Positions 17,493 through 27,302 are shown, numbered from the stretch's first letter. The stretch is 64,000 nucleotides of DNA from Clostridia bacterium (GCA_017515985.1 JAFWDV010000003.1:1-64000); one strand, 5' to 3'. Numbers and translations: made by a program. Notes: a model not told the origin generated them from the letters alone.

Positions 17493-17852
17493 GTGGAAGA
17501 AAAGCAAGAAATGATTCCAGAAGCAATAGCAACTCTTAAAAATGCTAGAATTTCAGCTAGAAAAGTTAAAATAGTAGCAGATTTAATAAGAGGAAAAGAT
17601 GCTAAAGAAGCTTTAGCAATAGTAAAATTCACACCTAAGGCTTCATCAGAAATTATAGAAAAATTATTAAAATCAGCTATAGCAAATGCTGAAAATAACC
17701 ATGGTATGAAATCTGATAATTTATATGTTGCTGAAATATTTGCAAATCAAGGTCCAACAATGAAGAGAATTAGACCTGCAGCAAAAGGTTCAGCTGTTAG
17801 AATCAGAAAGAGAACAAGCCATATAACAATCAAATTAAGAGAGAGAGCATAA
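17493..17852 (+). CDS. rplV: Ribosomal protein L22
   Basis: A 119-residue L22 (uL22), whose extended loop lines the exit tunnel and meets macrolides. [22 protein letters not shown] and the C-terminal [19 protein letters not shown] loop are visible. The start is GTG at 17493, supported by AAGGAGG 8 bases upstream. Seven to eight extra N-terminal residues precede the usual start. Confidence 0.96.
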   Translation: MEEKQEMIPEAIATLKNARISARKVKIVADLIRGKDAKEALAIVKFTPKASSEIIEKLLKSAIANAENNHGMKSDNLYVAEIFANQGPTMKRIRPAAKGSAVRIRKRTSHITIKLRERA

Positions 17853-17871
17853 GAAAGGAGGAGTTATTAAA

Positions 17872-18534
17872 ATGGGACAAAAAATGGATCCACATGGATT
17901 AAGAGTTGGTGTTATCAAAGATTGGAGTTCAAAATGGTACGCTGATTCAAAGAATTTTGCTGACTACTTAGTAGAAGATAACAAAATTCGTAAATATATC
18001 AAAAAGAAATTATACATTAGTGGTATCGCAAAAATAGAAATTGAGAGAACTGCTAAATTTGTTAAAGTTAATGTTTTCACAGCTAAACCAGGTTTAGTAA
18101 TAGGAAAAGGTGGAAACTATGCTGAAATATTAAAAGATGAATTACAAAAAATGATTAATAAAGATGTTAACTTAAACATCGTTGAGGTTAAGAATGCTGA
18201 TATGGATGCACAATTAGTTGCAGAAAATATTGCAGGACAACTAGAAAGAAGAATTTCATTCAGAAGAGCTATGAAACAATGTATGCAAAAAACTATGAAA
18301 TCAGGTGCATTAGGTATTAAAACTGCTGTATCTGGAAGATTAGGTGGAGCTGATATGGCTAGAACTGAATTCTATAAAGATGGTACAATACCACTTCAAA
18401 CATTAAGAGCTGATATTGACTATGGTTTTGCTGAAGCAGACACAACATACGGAAAAATCGGTGTTAAAGTTTGGATATATAAAGGAGAGGTTCTTCCAAC
18501 TAAGAAAGAGAAAGTGGAAGGAGGAGAAGACTAA
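17872..18534 (+). CDS. rpsC: Ribosomal protein S3
   Basis: A 220-residue S3 (uS3) at the mRNA entry channel. [17 protein letters not shown] start, KH domain with PGLVIGKGG (residues about 76-84), and the C-terminal domain with [10 protein letters not shown] and [31 protein letters not shown]-type sequence. ATG follows AAAGGAGG. The stop overlaps the rplP start by one base. Confidence 0.97.
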   Translation: MGQKMDPHGLRVGVIKDWSSKWYADSKNFADYLVEDNKIRKYIKKKLYISGIAKIEIERTAKFVKVNVFTAKPGLVIGKGGNYAEILKDELQKMINKDVNLNIVEVKNADMDAQLVAENIAGQLERRISFRRAMKQCMQKTMKSGALGIKTAVSGRLGGADMARTEFYKDGTIPLQTLRADIDYGFAEADTTYGKIGVKVWIYKGEVLPTKKEKVEGGED

Positions 18535-18965
18535 TGCCATTAATGCCAAAAAGAACAAAATATAGAAAAATGCAAAAAGGTAGAATGAGAGGAAAAGCTA
18601 CCAGAGGAAATAAAGTAACAGATGGAGAATATGGATTACAAGCAGTAGGTGGTGCTTTAATAACATCAAACCAAATTGAAGCAGCCCGTGTTGCTATGAC
18701 TCGTTACACAAAAAGAGGTGGTCAAGTTTGGATTAAATTATTCCCAGACAAGCCAATTACAAATAAAGGTATAGGTACTCGTATGGGTAAAGGTAAAGGT
18801 GCCGTTACTTATTGGGTAGCTGTTGTTAAACCAGGAAGAGTAATGTTTGAGATGGCAGGTGTTCCTGAAGAAACTGCTAAAGAAGCTCTTAGACTTGCAG
18901 CTAACAAACTATCTGTTAAATGTAAATTTGTAAAAAGAGAAACAGAAACGGAGGCTGATGCATAG
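18534..18965 (+). CDS. rplP: Ribosomal protein L16
   Basis: A 143-residue L16 (uL16) near the A site of the 50[21 protein letters not shown] start, [43 protein letters not shown]. The ATG overlaps the rpsC stop (TAATG) and the Shine-Dalgarno (GGAGGAG) is inside rpsC. rpmC begins on the base after its stop. Confidence 0.97.
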   Translation: MPLMPKRTKYRKMQKGRMRGKATRGNKVTDGEYGLQAVGGALITSNQIEAARVAMTRYTKRGGQVWIKLFPDKPITNKGIGTRMGKGKGAVTYWVAVVKPGRVMFEMAGVPEETAKEALRLAANKLSVKCKFVKRETETEADA

Positions 18966-19166
18966 ATGAAGATAGATAAGATAAAAGAAATGTCTTCACC
19001 TGATTTAGAAAAAGAATTAGGAGAATTAAAATCAGAGCTTTTCAAATTAAGATTTACAAAGAAAGCTAATGGTTTAGATAATCCTATGAAAATAAAAGAA
19101 GTTAGAAAAGACATTGCTAGAATAAAAACAGTTTTAAATGAAAGAAAAATAAGCGAAGCAAAATAA
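18966..19166 (+). CDS. rpmC: Ribosomal protein L29
   Basis: A 66-residue L29 (uL29), two-helix protein beside L23 at the tunnel exit. ELGELKSELFKLRFTKKANGLDNPMKIKEVRKDIARIKTVL follows the family pattern (LRF, NP, RKDIARIKT). The ATG directly adjoins the rplP stop, with ACGGAGG upstream inside rplP. Confidence 0.95.
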   Translation: MKIDKIKEMSSPDLEKELGELKSELFKLRFTKKANGLDNPMKIKEVRKDIARIKTVLNERKISEAK

Positions 19167-19207
19167 GCCAGCTTATCCTAAAAATTTAAAGGAAGGAGAT
19201 AATTCTA

Positions 19208-19471
19208 ATGGAAGAAAGAAATCTTCGTAAAGTAATGATTGGTACAGTTGTTTCAAATAAAATGGACAAAACAGTAGTAGTTGCAGTTGAAACAAACGTA
19301 AAACATGATATATATGGAAAAATTCAAAAAAGAACATATAAATTAAAAGCTCATGACGAAAACAATGAATGCCAAGAAGGCGATACAGTTAAAGTTATGG
19401 AAACAAGACCTCTATCAAAAGATAAAAGATGGAGAGTTGTAGAAATAGTTGAAAAAGCTATTATCAAATAA
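19208..19471 (+). CDS. rpsQ: Ribosomal protein S17
   Basis: An 87-residue S17 (uS17), an early 30S assembly protein with an OB fold. [22 protein letters not shown] start and [27 protein letters not shown] end are typical. ATG follows AAGGAAGGAG. Confidence 0.96.
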   Translation: MEERNLRKVMIGTVVSNKMDKTVVVAVETNVKHDIYGKIQKRTYKLKAHDENNECQEGDTVKVMETRPLSKDKRWRVVEIVEKAIIK

Positions 19472-19536
19472 TTATATGTGAAATTAAAAGCAATAAAAAT
19501 CAATATGAAATTTGTTTTAAAGGAGGGAAATTTCAA

Positions 19537-19905
19537 ATGGTTCAACAACAAACTATACTAAAAGTTGCTGACAACACAGGAGCAAAGGAAATCATGTGTA
19601 TCAGATGTTTAGGTGGTTCTTACAGAAAATATGCTAAAGTTGGAGACGTTATCGTAGCTTCTGTAAAATCTGCTGCTCCAGGTGGAATGGTAAAAAAAGG
19701 TGAAGTAGTTAAAGCAGTTATAGTTAGAACTAAAAAGCCAACAAGAAGAGCTGATGGTTCATACATTAGATTCGATGAGAATGCTGCTGTTATTATAAAA
19801 GAAGATGGAAATCCAAAGGGAACTCGTATATTTGGACCAATCGCTAGAGAGTTAAGAGAAAAGAATTATATGAAAATCTTATCATTAGCTCCAGAAGTTT
19901 TATAG
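19537..19905 (+). CDS. rplN: Ribosomal protein L14
   Basis: A 122-residue L14 (uL14), at the subunit interface and the RsfS silencing-factor site. [27 protein letters not shown] start, [48 protein letters not shown] are all family hallmarks. ATG follows AAGGAGGG. Start of the classical spc segment. Confidence 0.97.
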   Translation: MVQQQTILKVADNTGAKEIMCIRCLGGSYRKYAKVGDVIVASVKSAAPGGMVKKGEVVKAVIVRTKKPTRRADGSYIRFDENAAVIIKEDGNPKGTRIFGPIARELREKNYMKILSLAPEVL

Positions 19906-19942
19906 TTTTAATATTAGAAAAAAAGGAGGCGAAAATCCTAAA

Positions 19943-20248
19943 ATGCAAAAAGTTAAAAAAGGTGATACAGTTAAAGTTTTATCAGGAAATGATAAAGGAA
20001 AAACTGGAGAAGTTTTAGAAGTTATATCAGGAAAAGTTATAGTTAAAGGTATAAATATAAAGAAAAAGCACCAAAAACCAAGAAGACAAGGTGAAGAAGG
20101 TGGAATTATATCAAGAGAATTCCCAATTCATGCAAGCAAAGTTCAAGTTGTTTGCCCAAAATGCGGTAAAGCAGTAAGAATTGGATTTGAAATTGATAAA
20201 GATTCAAAAGTACGTGTATGTAAATCATGTGGTGCTAAATTAAAATAA
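19943..20248 (+). CDS. rplX: Ribosomal protein L24
   Basis: A 101-residue L24 (uL24) with an N-terminal KOW motif (VKKGDTVKVLSGNDKGKTGEVLEV), an initiator of 50S assembly. The C-terminus carries CPKCGKAVRIG and VCKSCGAKL, a four-cysteine pair present in many Firmicutes L24 proteins and likely to hold zinc. ATG 19943 follows AAAGGAGGCG. Confidence 0.96.
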   Translation: MQKVKKGDTVKVLSGNDKGKTGEVLEVISGKVIVKGINIKKKHQKPRRQGEEGGIISREFPIHASKVQVVCPKCGKAVRIGFEIDKDSKVRVCKSCGAKLK

Positions 20249-20275
20249 TCGTAGAAAGGAGGATAAATTAAAATT

Positions 20276-20815
20276 ATGGAAATTTTAAGAGATCAATACA
20301 AAAATGAAGTTATTCCAGCAATGATGAAAAAGTTTAATTATAAATCAGTAATGGAAGTTCCAAAATTAGATAAGATAGTAATCAATATCGGTTTAGGAGA
20401 TACAAAGGAAAATCCTAAATCATTAGAAAATGCAATAAAAGATTTAAGTGATATTACAGGTCAAAAACCAATAGTAACTAAATCTAAAAAAGCTATAGCT
20501 GCTTTTAAATTAAGAGCTAATGTTGATGTAGGATGCAAAGTTACATTAAGAAGTGGAAAAATGTATGATTTTGCATACAAGCTATTCAATGTAGCACTTC
20601 CTAGAGTAAGAGATTTTAGAGGAGTATCTGCTAATTCTTTCGACGGAAGAGGTAACTATTCAATGGGTATAAAAGAGCAATTAATATTCCCAGAGATTGA
20701 ATATGATAAAATCGACAAAATAAGAGGTATGGATATAATATTCGTTACTACTGCTAAATCTGATGAAGAAGCAAAAGAGTTATTAACTCTATTAGGAATG
20801 CCATTCAAAAAATAA
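20276..20815 (+). CDS. rplE: Ribosomal protein L5
   Basis: A 179-residue L5 (uL5), which with 5S rRNA and L18 forms the central protuberance. Recognised from [51 protein letters not shown] and [19 protein letters not shown] follows AAAGGAGG. Normal length. Confidence 0.97.
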   Translation: MEILRDQYKNEVIPAMMKKFNYKSVMEVPKLDKIVINIGLGDTKENPKSLENAIKDLSDITGQKPIVTKSKKAIAAFKLRANVDVGCKVTLRSGKMYDFAYKLFNVALPRVRDFRGVSANSFDGRGNYSMGIKEQLIFPEIEYDKIDKIRGMDIIFVTTAKSDEEAKELLTLLGMPFKK

Positions 20816-20840
20816 TTAAAAAAGGAGGAAAAGCTGAGAT

Positions 20841-21026
20841 ATGGCTAAGAAATCTTTAAAAGTTAAACAACAAAAAACACAAAAATATGCAACAAGAGAA
20901 TATAATAGATGCAAAATTTGTGGAAGACCACATGCTTACATCAGAAAATTTGGAATTTGCCGTGTATGCTTCAGAGAATTAGCACACAAAGGTGAAATTC
21001 CTGGTGTAAAGAAAGCAAGCTGGTAA
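20841..21026 (+). CDS. rpsN: Ribosomal protein S14, zinc type
   Basis: A 61-residue S14 (uS14) of the zinc-binding short type (sometimes rpsZ): CKICGRPH and [10 protein letters not shown] give the CxxC...CxxC site. [24 protein letters not shown] start. ATG follows AAAGGAGG. The short zinc form in the spc operon is usual for Firmicutes. A 72-base gap follows before rpsH. Confidence 0.96.
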   Translation: MAKKSLKVKQQKTQKYATREYNRCKICGRPHAYIRKFGICRVCFRELAHKGEIPGVKKASW

Positions 21027-21098
21027 AATTAGCTCTACGTATTTGTTATGTAGAAAATGTTTAATTAATTATAAAAATCATTAAAAGGAGGGATAAAA

Positions 21099-21500
21099 TT
21101 GATTACTACTGATCCAATAGCAGATATGCTAACAAGAATTAGAAACGCAAATAGTTCAAAACACAAAACAGTAGATGTTCCTGCTTCAAATATGAAATTA
21201 GCAATAGCTGAAATTCTATTGAATGAAGGATACATAAAGTCTTTTGAAGAAATAAAAGTTGAAAATAATCAAGGAATTATAAGAATAACTCTAAAATACG
21301 ATGAAAAAGGTAATAGAGTTATAGATGGATTAAAGAGAATAAGTAAACCAGGACTTAGAGTATATGCATCAAAAGATGAATTACCAAAAGTTTTAAATGG
21401 TTTAGGTATTGCTCTAATATCTACATCAAAAGGAATCAAAACAGACAAAGAAGCAAGACAAGCTGGTTTAGGCGGAGAAGTACTAGCTTACGTTTGGTAA
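21099..21500 (+). CDS. rpsH: Ribosomal protein S8
   Basis: A 133-residue S8 (uS8), central-domain 16S binder and, in E. coli, the repressor of the spc operon. [16 protein letters not shown] start, [53 protein letters not shown]-type end. The start is TTG at 21099, supported by AAAGGAGGG 8 bases before it; no in-frame ATG lies near. Confidence 0.96.
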   Translation: MITTDPIADMLTRIRNANSSKHKTVDVPASNMKLAIAEILLNEGYIKSFEEIKVENNQGIIRITLKYDEKGNRVIDGLKRISKPGLRVYASKDELPKVLNGLGIALISTSKGIKTDKEARQAGLGGEVLAYVW

Positions 21501-21527
21501 TAATAATAAAGAAGGAGGAATATTCAC

Positions 21528-22067
21528 ATGTCTAGAATAGGAAACAAACCTATTACAGTCCCAGCAGGTGTTGAAGTTAAAATTGACGGACAACATATTA
21601 CTGTTAAAGGACCAAAGGGAACATTAGAAAGAGATATTCATAGAAACATGACTGTAAGCATGGATGGTGACGTTATTAAAATAGCTAGACCAGATGATGA
21701 AGCTTACAACAGAAGTTTACATGGTTTAACAAGAACATTAATCAACAACATGATTAATGGTGTTGTAAATGAATATAAAAGAGAATTAGAAATTAACGGT
21801 GTTGGATATAGAGCTCAATTAAGAGGTAAAAAATTAGTTTTAACTCTAGGATACTCTCATCCAGTTGAAATGGATGCTCCAGAAGGAATTACTTTTGAAG
21901 TACCATCTCCAAACCAAATAATTGTAAAAGGTATTGATAAAGAGCAAGTTGGTCAAGTAGCTGCTGTAATAAGAACTAAGAGACCACCTGAAGTGTATAG
22001 AGGAAAAGGAATCAAATATGTTGAAGAGCATATTAGACGTAAAGAAGGAAAAGCAGGTAAGAAATAA
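21528..22067 (+). CDS. rplF: Ribosomal protein L6
   Basis: A 179-residue L6 (uL6) near the GTPase centre. MSRIGNKPITVPAGVEVKI start, GTLERDIHRNM, and the C-terminal IRTKRPPEVYRGKGIKYVEEHIRRKEGKAGKK segment are diagnostic. ATG follows AAGGAGGA. A 96-base gap with no clear signal separates it from rplR. Confidence 0.97.
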   Translation: MSRIGNKPITVPAGVEVKIDGQHITVKGPKGTLERDIHRNMTVSMDGDVIKIARPDDEAYNRSLHGLTRTLINNMINGVVNEYKRELEINGVGYRAQLRGKKLVLTLGYSHPVEMDAPEGITFEVPSPNQIIVKGIDKEQVGQVAAVIRTKRPPEVYRGKGIKYVEEHIRRKEGKAGKK

Positions 22068-22163
22068 AATAATTAAAGTTTTGCTTTTAATCGTGCAAAA
22101 TCTTTACGAAAAACTCATATTAAAAGAACTAATGCTGTTACATTAGTTAGAAAGGAGAATAAA

Positions 22164-22523
22164 ATGGTTTCTAAAACAGATAGAAAAATGGAAAGAGCAA
22201 GAAGACATTTAAGAGTTCGTAGAAAAATAAGTGGAACTGCTGAACGTCCAAGACTTTGCATATATAGAAGTAACAAGAATTTATTTGCTCAATTAATAGA
22301 TGATGTTACAGGTACTACTTTAGTAAGTAGCTCTACACTTGATAAAGATATCAAAACAAAGGCTTCAAACAAGGAAGCAGCTAAAGAAGTTGGAGCTGCA
22401 ATAGCTAAGAAAGCAGTAGCTAAGAAAATTGAGAATGTTGTATTCGACAGAAGTGGATACCAATATCATGGAATAGTTAAAGAATTCGCAGAAGCTGCAA
22501 GAGAAGCAGGATTAAATTTCTAA
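22164..22523 (+). CDS. rplR: Ribosomal protein L18
   Basis: A 119-residue L18 (uL18), 5S rRNA binder. [29 protein letters not shown] start and [27 protein letters not shown] end are the family hallmarks. ATG follows AAAGGAG. Confidence 0.97.
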   Translation: MVSKTDRKMERARRHLRVRRKISGTAERPRLCIYRSNKNLFAQLIDDVTGTTLVSSSTLDKDIKTKASNKEAAKEVGAAIAKKAVAKKIENVVFDRSGYQYHGIVKEFAEAAREAGLNF

Positions 22524-22547
22524 TAAGAAGGAGGGAAATAAGGATTC

Positions 22548-23036
22548 ATGGAAAATAATACATCAGAATTAAAAGAAAAAGTTGTATCTATTAGCAGGGT
22601 TGCTAAGGTTGTTAAAGGTGGTAGAACTTTTAGATTTAGTGCAGTTGTAGTTGTTGGAGACGGAGCAGGACACGTTGGTGTTGGAAATGGAAAAGCAGCA
22701 GAAGTTCCAGACGCAATTAAGAAAGCTATTGAAGAAGCTAAGAAAAACTTAATAGAAGTTCCAGTTGTAGGAACAACTATACCTCATGAATTTGTAGGTC
22801 AATTTGGAAGCGCAAGAGTTATGTTAAAACCAGCTGCAGAAGGTACTGGAATCATAGCAGGAGGAAGCGTTAGACCTGTAATCGAACTTGCTGGATATAG
22901 AGATATCAGAACAAAAGTTATAGGAACTAACAATCCAAGAAACGTTGTATATGCTACAATCGAAGGCTTAAAGAACATGCAAACACTAGAGCATGTTGCT
23001 AATAAGAGAGGAAAAAAAGCTTCTGATATTTTATAA
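22548..23036 (+). CDS. rpsE: Ribosomal protein S5
   Basis: A 162-residue S5 (uS5), involved in decoding fidelity. [49 protein letters not shown] and [23 protein letters not shown] are characteristic. ATG 22548 follows GGAGGG with a spacing of about 11 bases. The usual next gene, rpmD (L30), is missing: 72 bases later comes rplO. Confidence 0.97.
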   Translation: MENNTSELKEKVVSISRVAKVVKGGRTFRFSAVVVVGDGAGHVGVGNGKAAEVPDAIKKAIEEAKKNLIEVPVVGTTIPHEFVGQFGSARVMLKPAAEGTGIIAGGSVRPVIELAGYRDIRTKVIGTNNPRNVVYATIEGLKNMQTLEHVANKRGKKASDIL

Positions 23037-23108
23037 AAAAATTTATTGATTTATAAAATGCAATAGTATATACTTATCATAACAAAAATAAGGAGGTGTA
23101 ACCACATA

Positions 23109-23543
23109 ATGAAATTAGATGAATTAGCGCCAGCTCAAGACAAGAAAACAAGAACAAGAGTAGGTCGTGGTATGGGATCTGGACTAGGTAAAACATCTGG
23201 TAGAGGTCATAAAGGTCAAAAAGCTAGATCAGGTGGTGGTGTTAGAAGAGGATTCGAAGGAGGTCAAACACCATTATATAGAAGATTACCAAAAAGAGGA
23301 TTCACAAATATACACGCTAAGAATTACACAGAGGTAACTTTAACAATGCTTAACCAAGCAACAACTGAAGAAGTTACAGCTGAAAGCTTAATTGCAGACG
23401 GAATTATAAGCAAGGCTAACGACGGTATAGTTGTTTTAGCTACAGGAAACTTAGAGAAAAAATTAGCTGTAAAGGCTAAAAGATTTACTAAAGCAGCAAA
23501 AGAAAAAATTGAAGCTTTAGGTGGAAAGACAGAGGTGATTTAA
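23109..23543 (+). CDS. rplO: Ribosomal protein L15
   Basis: A 144-residue L15 (uL15), a late 50S assembly protein. [40 protein letters not shown]-type Gly/Arg-rich N-terminal tail, [20 protein letters not shown] follows AAGGAGGTG. Its stop directly adjoins the secY TTG start. Confidence 0.97.
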   Translation: MKLDELAPAQDKKTRTRVGRGMGSGLGKTSGRGHKGQKARSGGGVRRGFEGGQTPLYRRLPKRGFTNIHAKNYTEVTLTMLNQATTEEVTAESLIADGIISKANDGIVVLATGNLEKKLAVKAKRFTKAAKEKIEALGGKTEVI

Positions 23544-24854
23544 TTGTTTAACACCATAAAAAACGCTTTAAAAACTCCAGATGTTAGAAAGAGATTATTA
23601 TTTACTTTATTACTAATAGTCGTATTCAGACTTGGATGTTTTATATCTGTACCTGGAATTGACCCATCATTACTTCAAACTGGTGAGTCAGACGGTATAA
23701 AAGGTCTAATTAACTTATTAACTGGTGGTGCTTTCACTAGATTATCAATTTTTGCTATGTCAATAACTCCATATATTACTGCATCAATTGTTATACAATT
23801 GCTTGGAATGGTAATACCTGCTTTAGAGAAGCTAACTAAAGAGGGGGGAGAGTTAGAAAGAGCAAAAATAAACAGATACACAAAAATACTTACATTATTC
23901 TTATCTCTTGCAGAAGGAATAGGTATATATTTAATGTATAGGAGTGTATTTGTTAATCCAGGACCTTTAACTGGATTCCTAGTTGTATTGTCATTTATGA
24001 CTGGTACTGCAATACTTATGTGGTTAGGAGAGCAAATAACTTCAAAAGGTATTGGAAATGGAATTTCTATGTTGATTTTTGTTGGTATCATTGCTGGTTT
24101 AGGTAATGGTGCAAGATCTTTATACAACACTGTATTTGGATCAACATTTGATACAAAGAATTTATTATTAGTATTAGGAATTATATTAGGTATAGTATTA
24201 TTAATAGCTGCTGTTGTTTTTGTTCAACAAGCTGAAAGAAGAATACCTGTACAATATTCTAAAAAAGTTGTAGGAAGAAAAATGGTTGGAGGACAAAATA
24301 CTCACATTCCATTAAAATTAGCTATGGCTGGTGTTATGCCAATTATATTTGCATCATCATTCATGACTTTCCCTGCAATGGTTTTACAGTTAATTAATCC
24401 AAATATTGCTTCACAGTCAGGATTTTGGCATGTAATTTACAATGTATCTATAGCAACATCATCTTCAGATGTTTCTATTAAGTATACAATTGCAAATGCA
24501 ATAATTTATTTAATATTGATAGTAGGATTTACATTCTTCTATACATATGCCACATTCAATCCTGCAGAAATATCAAGCAGTATAAAGAAAAATGGTGGAT
24601 TTATACCAGGTATTAGAACTGGTAAATCTACAACTGAATATCTATCATCAGTTATAACAAAATTAACTGTATTTGGTGGACTTTTCCTTGCTATAATTGC
24701 TATCATACCAATGTTGTTTAGTCACTTCCCAATAGGTGCAAACCTTGCATTTGGAGGTACATCAATATTAATCGTAGTAGGTGTAGCATTAGAAACAGTT
24801 CAACAATTAGAATCACAAGTTGTAATGAAACACTATAAAGGTTTTTTAGAATAA
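23544..24854 (+). CDS. secY: Preprotein translocase subunit SecY
   Basis: A 436-residue inner-membrane channel of the Sec translocon with ten hydrophobic helices. RKRLLFTLLLIVVFRLG (TM1 region), GITPYITASI-like SITPYITASIVIQLLGM, and the cytoplasmic loops QQAERRIPVQY and GIRTGKSTTEYLSSV that contact ribosome and SecA. It starts with TTG on the base after the rplO stop, with GAGGTGAT inside rplO, so translation is coupled. A pair of hairpins follows before adk. Confidence 0.96.
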   Translation: MFNTIKNALKTPDVRKRLLFTLLLIVVFRLGCFISVPGIDPSLLQTGESDGIKGLINLLTGGAFTRLSIFAMSITPYITASIVIQLLGMVIPALEKLTKEGGELERAKINRYTKILTLFLSLAEGIGIYLMYRSVFVNPGPLTGFLVVLSFMTGTAILMWLGEQITSKGIGNGISMLIFVGIIAGLGNGARSLYNTVFGSTFDTKNLLLVLGIILGIVLLIAAVVFVQQAERRIPVQYSKKVVGRKMVGGQNTHIPLKLAMAGVMPIIFASSFMTFPAMVLQLINPNIASQSGFWHVIYNVSIATSSSDVSIKYTIANAIIYLILIVGFTFFYTYATFNPAEISSSIKKNGGFIPGIRTGKSTTEYLSSVITKLTVFGGLFLAIIAIIPMLFSHFPIGANLAFGGTSILIVVGVALETVQQLESQVVMKHYKGFLE

Positions 24855-24882
24855 AGCAAATCAATTAATAGAATTATATACA

Positions 24883-24985
24883 AAAGTTGGAAGTATAATT
24901 TTGAATAAAAGAAATTTAGCTTCCAACTTTATATATGATTTCTTAGATAATTAATATATAGAATGATATTAATTATTTAAGAAAT
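24883..24985 (+). promoter_or_regulatory. Tandem hairpins between secY and adk
   Basis: Stem 1: AAAGTTGGAAG (24883-24893) with CTTCCAACTTT (24920-24930), perfect 11 bp. Stem 2: 24938-24957 with 24966-24985, a 20-bp AT-only-like stem (ATTTCTTA.../...TAAGAAAT) with one mismatch and an eight-base loop. Neither is followed by a clean T-run. They may attenuate or process the transcript between secY and adk. Confidence 0.5.
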
Positions 24986-25021
24986 TATATTTGCGTTATA
25001 AGAGAATTTAGGAGGTTTATT

Positions 25022-25684
25022 ATGTACATTATAATGTTGGGGGCACAAGGAACAGGAAAAGGAACTGTTGCTGGATTAATAAGCAAAGAAACAGGATTTC
25101 CACAAATTTCAACAGGAGATATATTTAGACAAAATATCAAAGAGAAAACTGAGCTTGGAATAGAAGCTGACAAGTACATATCACAAGGTAATTTGGTACC
25201 TGATGAAATAACAGTTCCAATGGTAACAAATAGATTATCAGATAAGGATGCTGAAAATGGTGCAATATTAGATGGATTCCCAAGAACAATTGAACAAGCA
25301 CAAAAATTAGATGAAATATTAGCCAAAAGTGGAAAAAAAGTTGATTTAGTTATAAATTTAACTACTCCAAGAGAAGAGCTTATTGATAGAATGATAACAA
25401 GAAGAGTATGTCCAAAGTGTAAAGCAACTTTTAATACAAAATTACATCCACCAAAAGTAGATGGAATTTGCGATAATTGTGGTGAAACATTGGTTCAAAG
25501 AGAAGATGACTCAAATCCAGAAGCAATAAACAGAAGACTTGAAATATATGAAGAAAAAACAAGTCCATTAGTTGAATATTACGCTGATAAAAATGTTTTA
25601 AGAACAGAAGTAATAAGCACATCTATAAACAGATTAGCAGATGTTGTTTCAAAAGAAATAGTTGAATTTATAAAGAGCAAATAG
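25022..25684 (+). CDS. adk: Adenylate kinase, zinc-lid type
   Basis: A 220-residue adenylate kinase (ATP + AMP to 2 ADP). P-loop GAQGTGKGT (7-15), AMP-binding STGDIFRQN, DGFPRTIEQA, and a LID domain with CPKC and CDNCG that form the four-cysteine zinc site usual in Gram-positive enzymes. ATG follows TTAGGAGG. Its place after secY and before map is the standard Firmicutes order. Confidence 0.96.
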   Translation: MYIIMLGAQGTGKGTVAGLISKETGFPQISTGDIFRQNIKEKTELGIEADKYISQGNLVPDEITVPMVTNRLSDKDAENGAILDGFPRTIEQAQKLDEILAKSGKKVDLVINLTTPREELIDRMITRRVCPKCKATFNTKLHPPKVDGICDNCGETLVQREDDSNPEAINRRLEIYEEKTSPLVEYYADKNVLRTEVISTSINRLADVVSKEIVEFIKSK

Positions 25685-25721
25685 TTAGATAAGATATGTA
25701 GATTGAAGAGGAAGTAATAAA

Positions 25722-26492
25722 ATGATAACAATTAAATCAAAAAAAGAAATCGAACTAATGAAAGCAGCATGTAAATTAACAGCAGAGGTTCATAAAGAAA
25801 TTGAAAAAAACATTAGACCTGGAATTTCAACATATGAATTGGACAAAATAGCTGAAAACTATATAAGATCACACGGCGGTATTCCAGCACAAAAAGGATA
25901 TGATCCAGATATAAAAGGAGTACCACCATTCCCAGGCTCTATATGTGCTTCAATAAACGATGAAGTAATTCATGGAGTACCATCAAAGAAAATCATTCTA
26001 AGAGAAGGTGACATCGTAAAAATAGATTTAGTTGCGTACAAGGATGGATTTAATGGTGATGCTGCTAGAACATATATTGTAGGTAAGCCTTTAGATAAGG
26101 AACATCAAAGACTATTAGATGTTACAAAACAAGCATTTTTTGAAGGAATAAAATATGCCGTAAAAGGTAATAGAATTGGCGATATTAGTCATGCAATTGG
26201 TGAATATGTTGAAAAAAATGGATATTCAGTTGTAAGAGAATTTCAAGGACATGGAATAGGAAGACAAATGCATGAAGATCCAGGAATACCAAATTACGGA
26301 AAAGCGGGTAAAGGTCCAAGGCTTGAACCTGGCATGACTCTAGCAATTGAGCCAATGGTAATCATGGGAAAACCTGATATTTTGGAGCTTGATGATGGTT
26401 GGACAATCATATCAGAGGATGGAACGCCGGCAGCACACTATGAAAACACAATATTAATTACAGAAAAAGAGCCGGAAATATTGACATTATAA
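25722..26492 (+). CDS. map: Methionine aminopeptidase, type I
   Basis: A 256-residue enzyme removing N-terminal Met from new proteins. The five metal ligands are visible: Asp in KIDLVAYKDGF, Asp in NGDAARTY, His in GHGIGRQMHEDP, Glu in AIEPMV and Glu in HYENTI. ATG 25722 follows AGAGGAAG. It follows adk by 37 bases. No KOW-domain gene lies between it and infA, unlike in some clostridia. Confidence 0.95.
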   Translation: MITIKSKKEIELMKAACKLTAEVHKEIEKNIRPGISTYELDKIAENYIRSHGGIPAQKGYDPDIKGVPPFPGSICASINDEVIHGVPSKKIILREGDIVKIDLVAYKDGFNGDAARTYIVGKPLDKEHQRLLDVTKQAFFEGIKYAVKGNRIGDISHAIGEYVEKNGYSVVREFQGHGIGRQMHEDPGIPNYGKAGKGPRLEPGMTLAIEPMVIMGKPDILELDDGWTIISEDGTPAAHYENTILITEKEPEILTL

Positions 26493-26566
26493 TAAATTTG
26501 TTATATACTGTTAAAGCTATTGATTAAAATAGCGCATACTATAGATTATAAAAAATGGAGGTAGAA

Positions 26567-26785
26567 ATGGCAAAAGAAGATGTTATCGAAGTAGAGGGAA
26601 CTGTTGTAGAAACATTACCAAATACGAATTTCAAAGTTGAGCTTGAAAATGGACATCAAATTCTAGCACACATTTCTGGAAAATTAAGAATGAACTACAT
26701 AAAGATTCTTCCAGGAGATAAAGTTAAAGTTGAGCTTTCACCATATGATCTTACTAGAGGAAGAATTACATGGAGAGCAAAATAA
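26567..26785 (+). CDS. infA: Translation initiation factor IF-1
   Basis: A 72-residue OB-fold IF-1, exactly the family length when started at ATG 26567 after GGAGG (26558-26562). [38 protein letters not shown] start and [23 protein letters not shown]-type end. An in-frame ATG at 26555 overlaps the ribosome binding site and is rejected. A structured intergenic RNA follows. Confidence 0.96.
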   Translation: MAKEDVIEVEGTVVETLPNTNFKVELENGHQILAHISGKLRMNYIKILPGDKVKVELSPYDLTRGRITWRAK

Positions 26786-26811
26786 AACAAATGAAAAGCA
26801 GCAATCTGTGA

Positions 26812-26879
26812 ATTTTCATTTCATAAATCCAAACTCAATGTACAATCGTACATCTTCGTCTGGATTGATTCATGAAAAT
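26812..26879 (+). promoter_or_regulatory. Structured RNA element between infA and rpmJ
   Basis: Three nested stems line up on one axis: ATTTTCAT/ATGAAAAT (26812-26819 with 26872-26879), AATCC/GGATT (26826-26830 with 26862-26866) and TGTAC/GTACA around the tetraloop AATC (26839-26852). The internal loops are almost symmetric. No T-run follows, so it looks like a processing, attenuation or protein-binding element rather than a terminator. Confidence 0.5.
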
Positions 26880-26979
26880 CCACATCTTACTACTTTTGAT
26901 TTGTTTACATTATAGATAGAAATAATTGAGGACCCAATCAATTAATCAAATATAATTACAATTTTAGGGAGGTGTAGAT

Positions 26980-27093
26980 ATGAAGGTTAGACCATCAGTT
27001 AAACCAATTTGCGAAAAATGCAAAGTAATCAAAAGAAAAGGTGTAATAAGAGTTATTTGTGAAAATCCTAAACACAAACAAAGACAAGGATAA
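26980..27093 (+). CDS. rpmJ: Ribosomal protein L36
   Basis: A 37-residue L36 (bL36): [20 protein letters not shown] start, then [17 protein letters not shown]. Cys11, Cys14, Cys27 and His32 form the zinc site of the C+ form. ATG 26980 follows AGGGAGGTG. Short but unmistakable, and in its usual place between infA and rpsM. Confidence 0.96.
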   Translation: MKVRPSVKPICEKCKVIKRKGVIRVICENPKHKQRQG

Positions 27094-27118
27094 TTGAACA
27101 AATATGGTATTTACATAT

Positions 27119-27147
27119 ATCTAGGAAAGCGGCTGAAAGTTCTAGAT
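27119..27147 (+). promoter_or_regulatory. Hairpin in the rpmJ-rpsM gap
   Basis: ATCTAG (27119-27124) pairs with CTAGAT (27142-27147) around a purine-rich loop. The 209-base gap has no gene; further weak pairing (TTTGTG with CACAAA) is present nearer rpsM. It could be a leader for the S13-S11-S4-alpha segment, but no promoter is clear. Confidence 0.3.
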
Positions 27148-27302
27148 TTATGTTTATATATAAAGTTTTATAAAGATATTAAAGACTAGGTAGAAATTAA
27201 AAATCCGATTAATTTGTGCTTAGTGCATTTCACCTTTAATATTAATTAAAACACAAACATCAAAAAGTAAAATTAAAAGAAAATTTTGGAGGTGCAAAAA
27301 TA

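Noticed and set aside
26730-26915. 61-codon frame across the infA end and the following gap
   Set aside because: It starts inside infA in another frame with no ribosome binding site and covers the structured RNA element.
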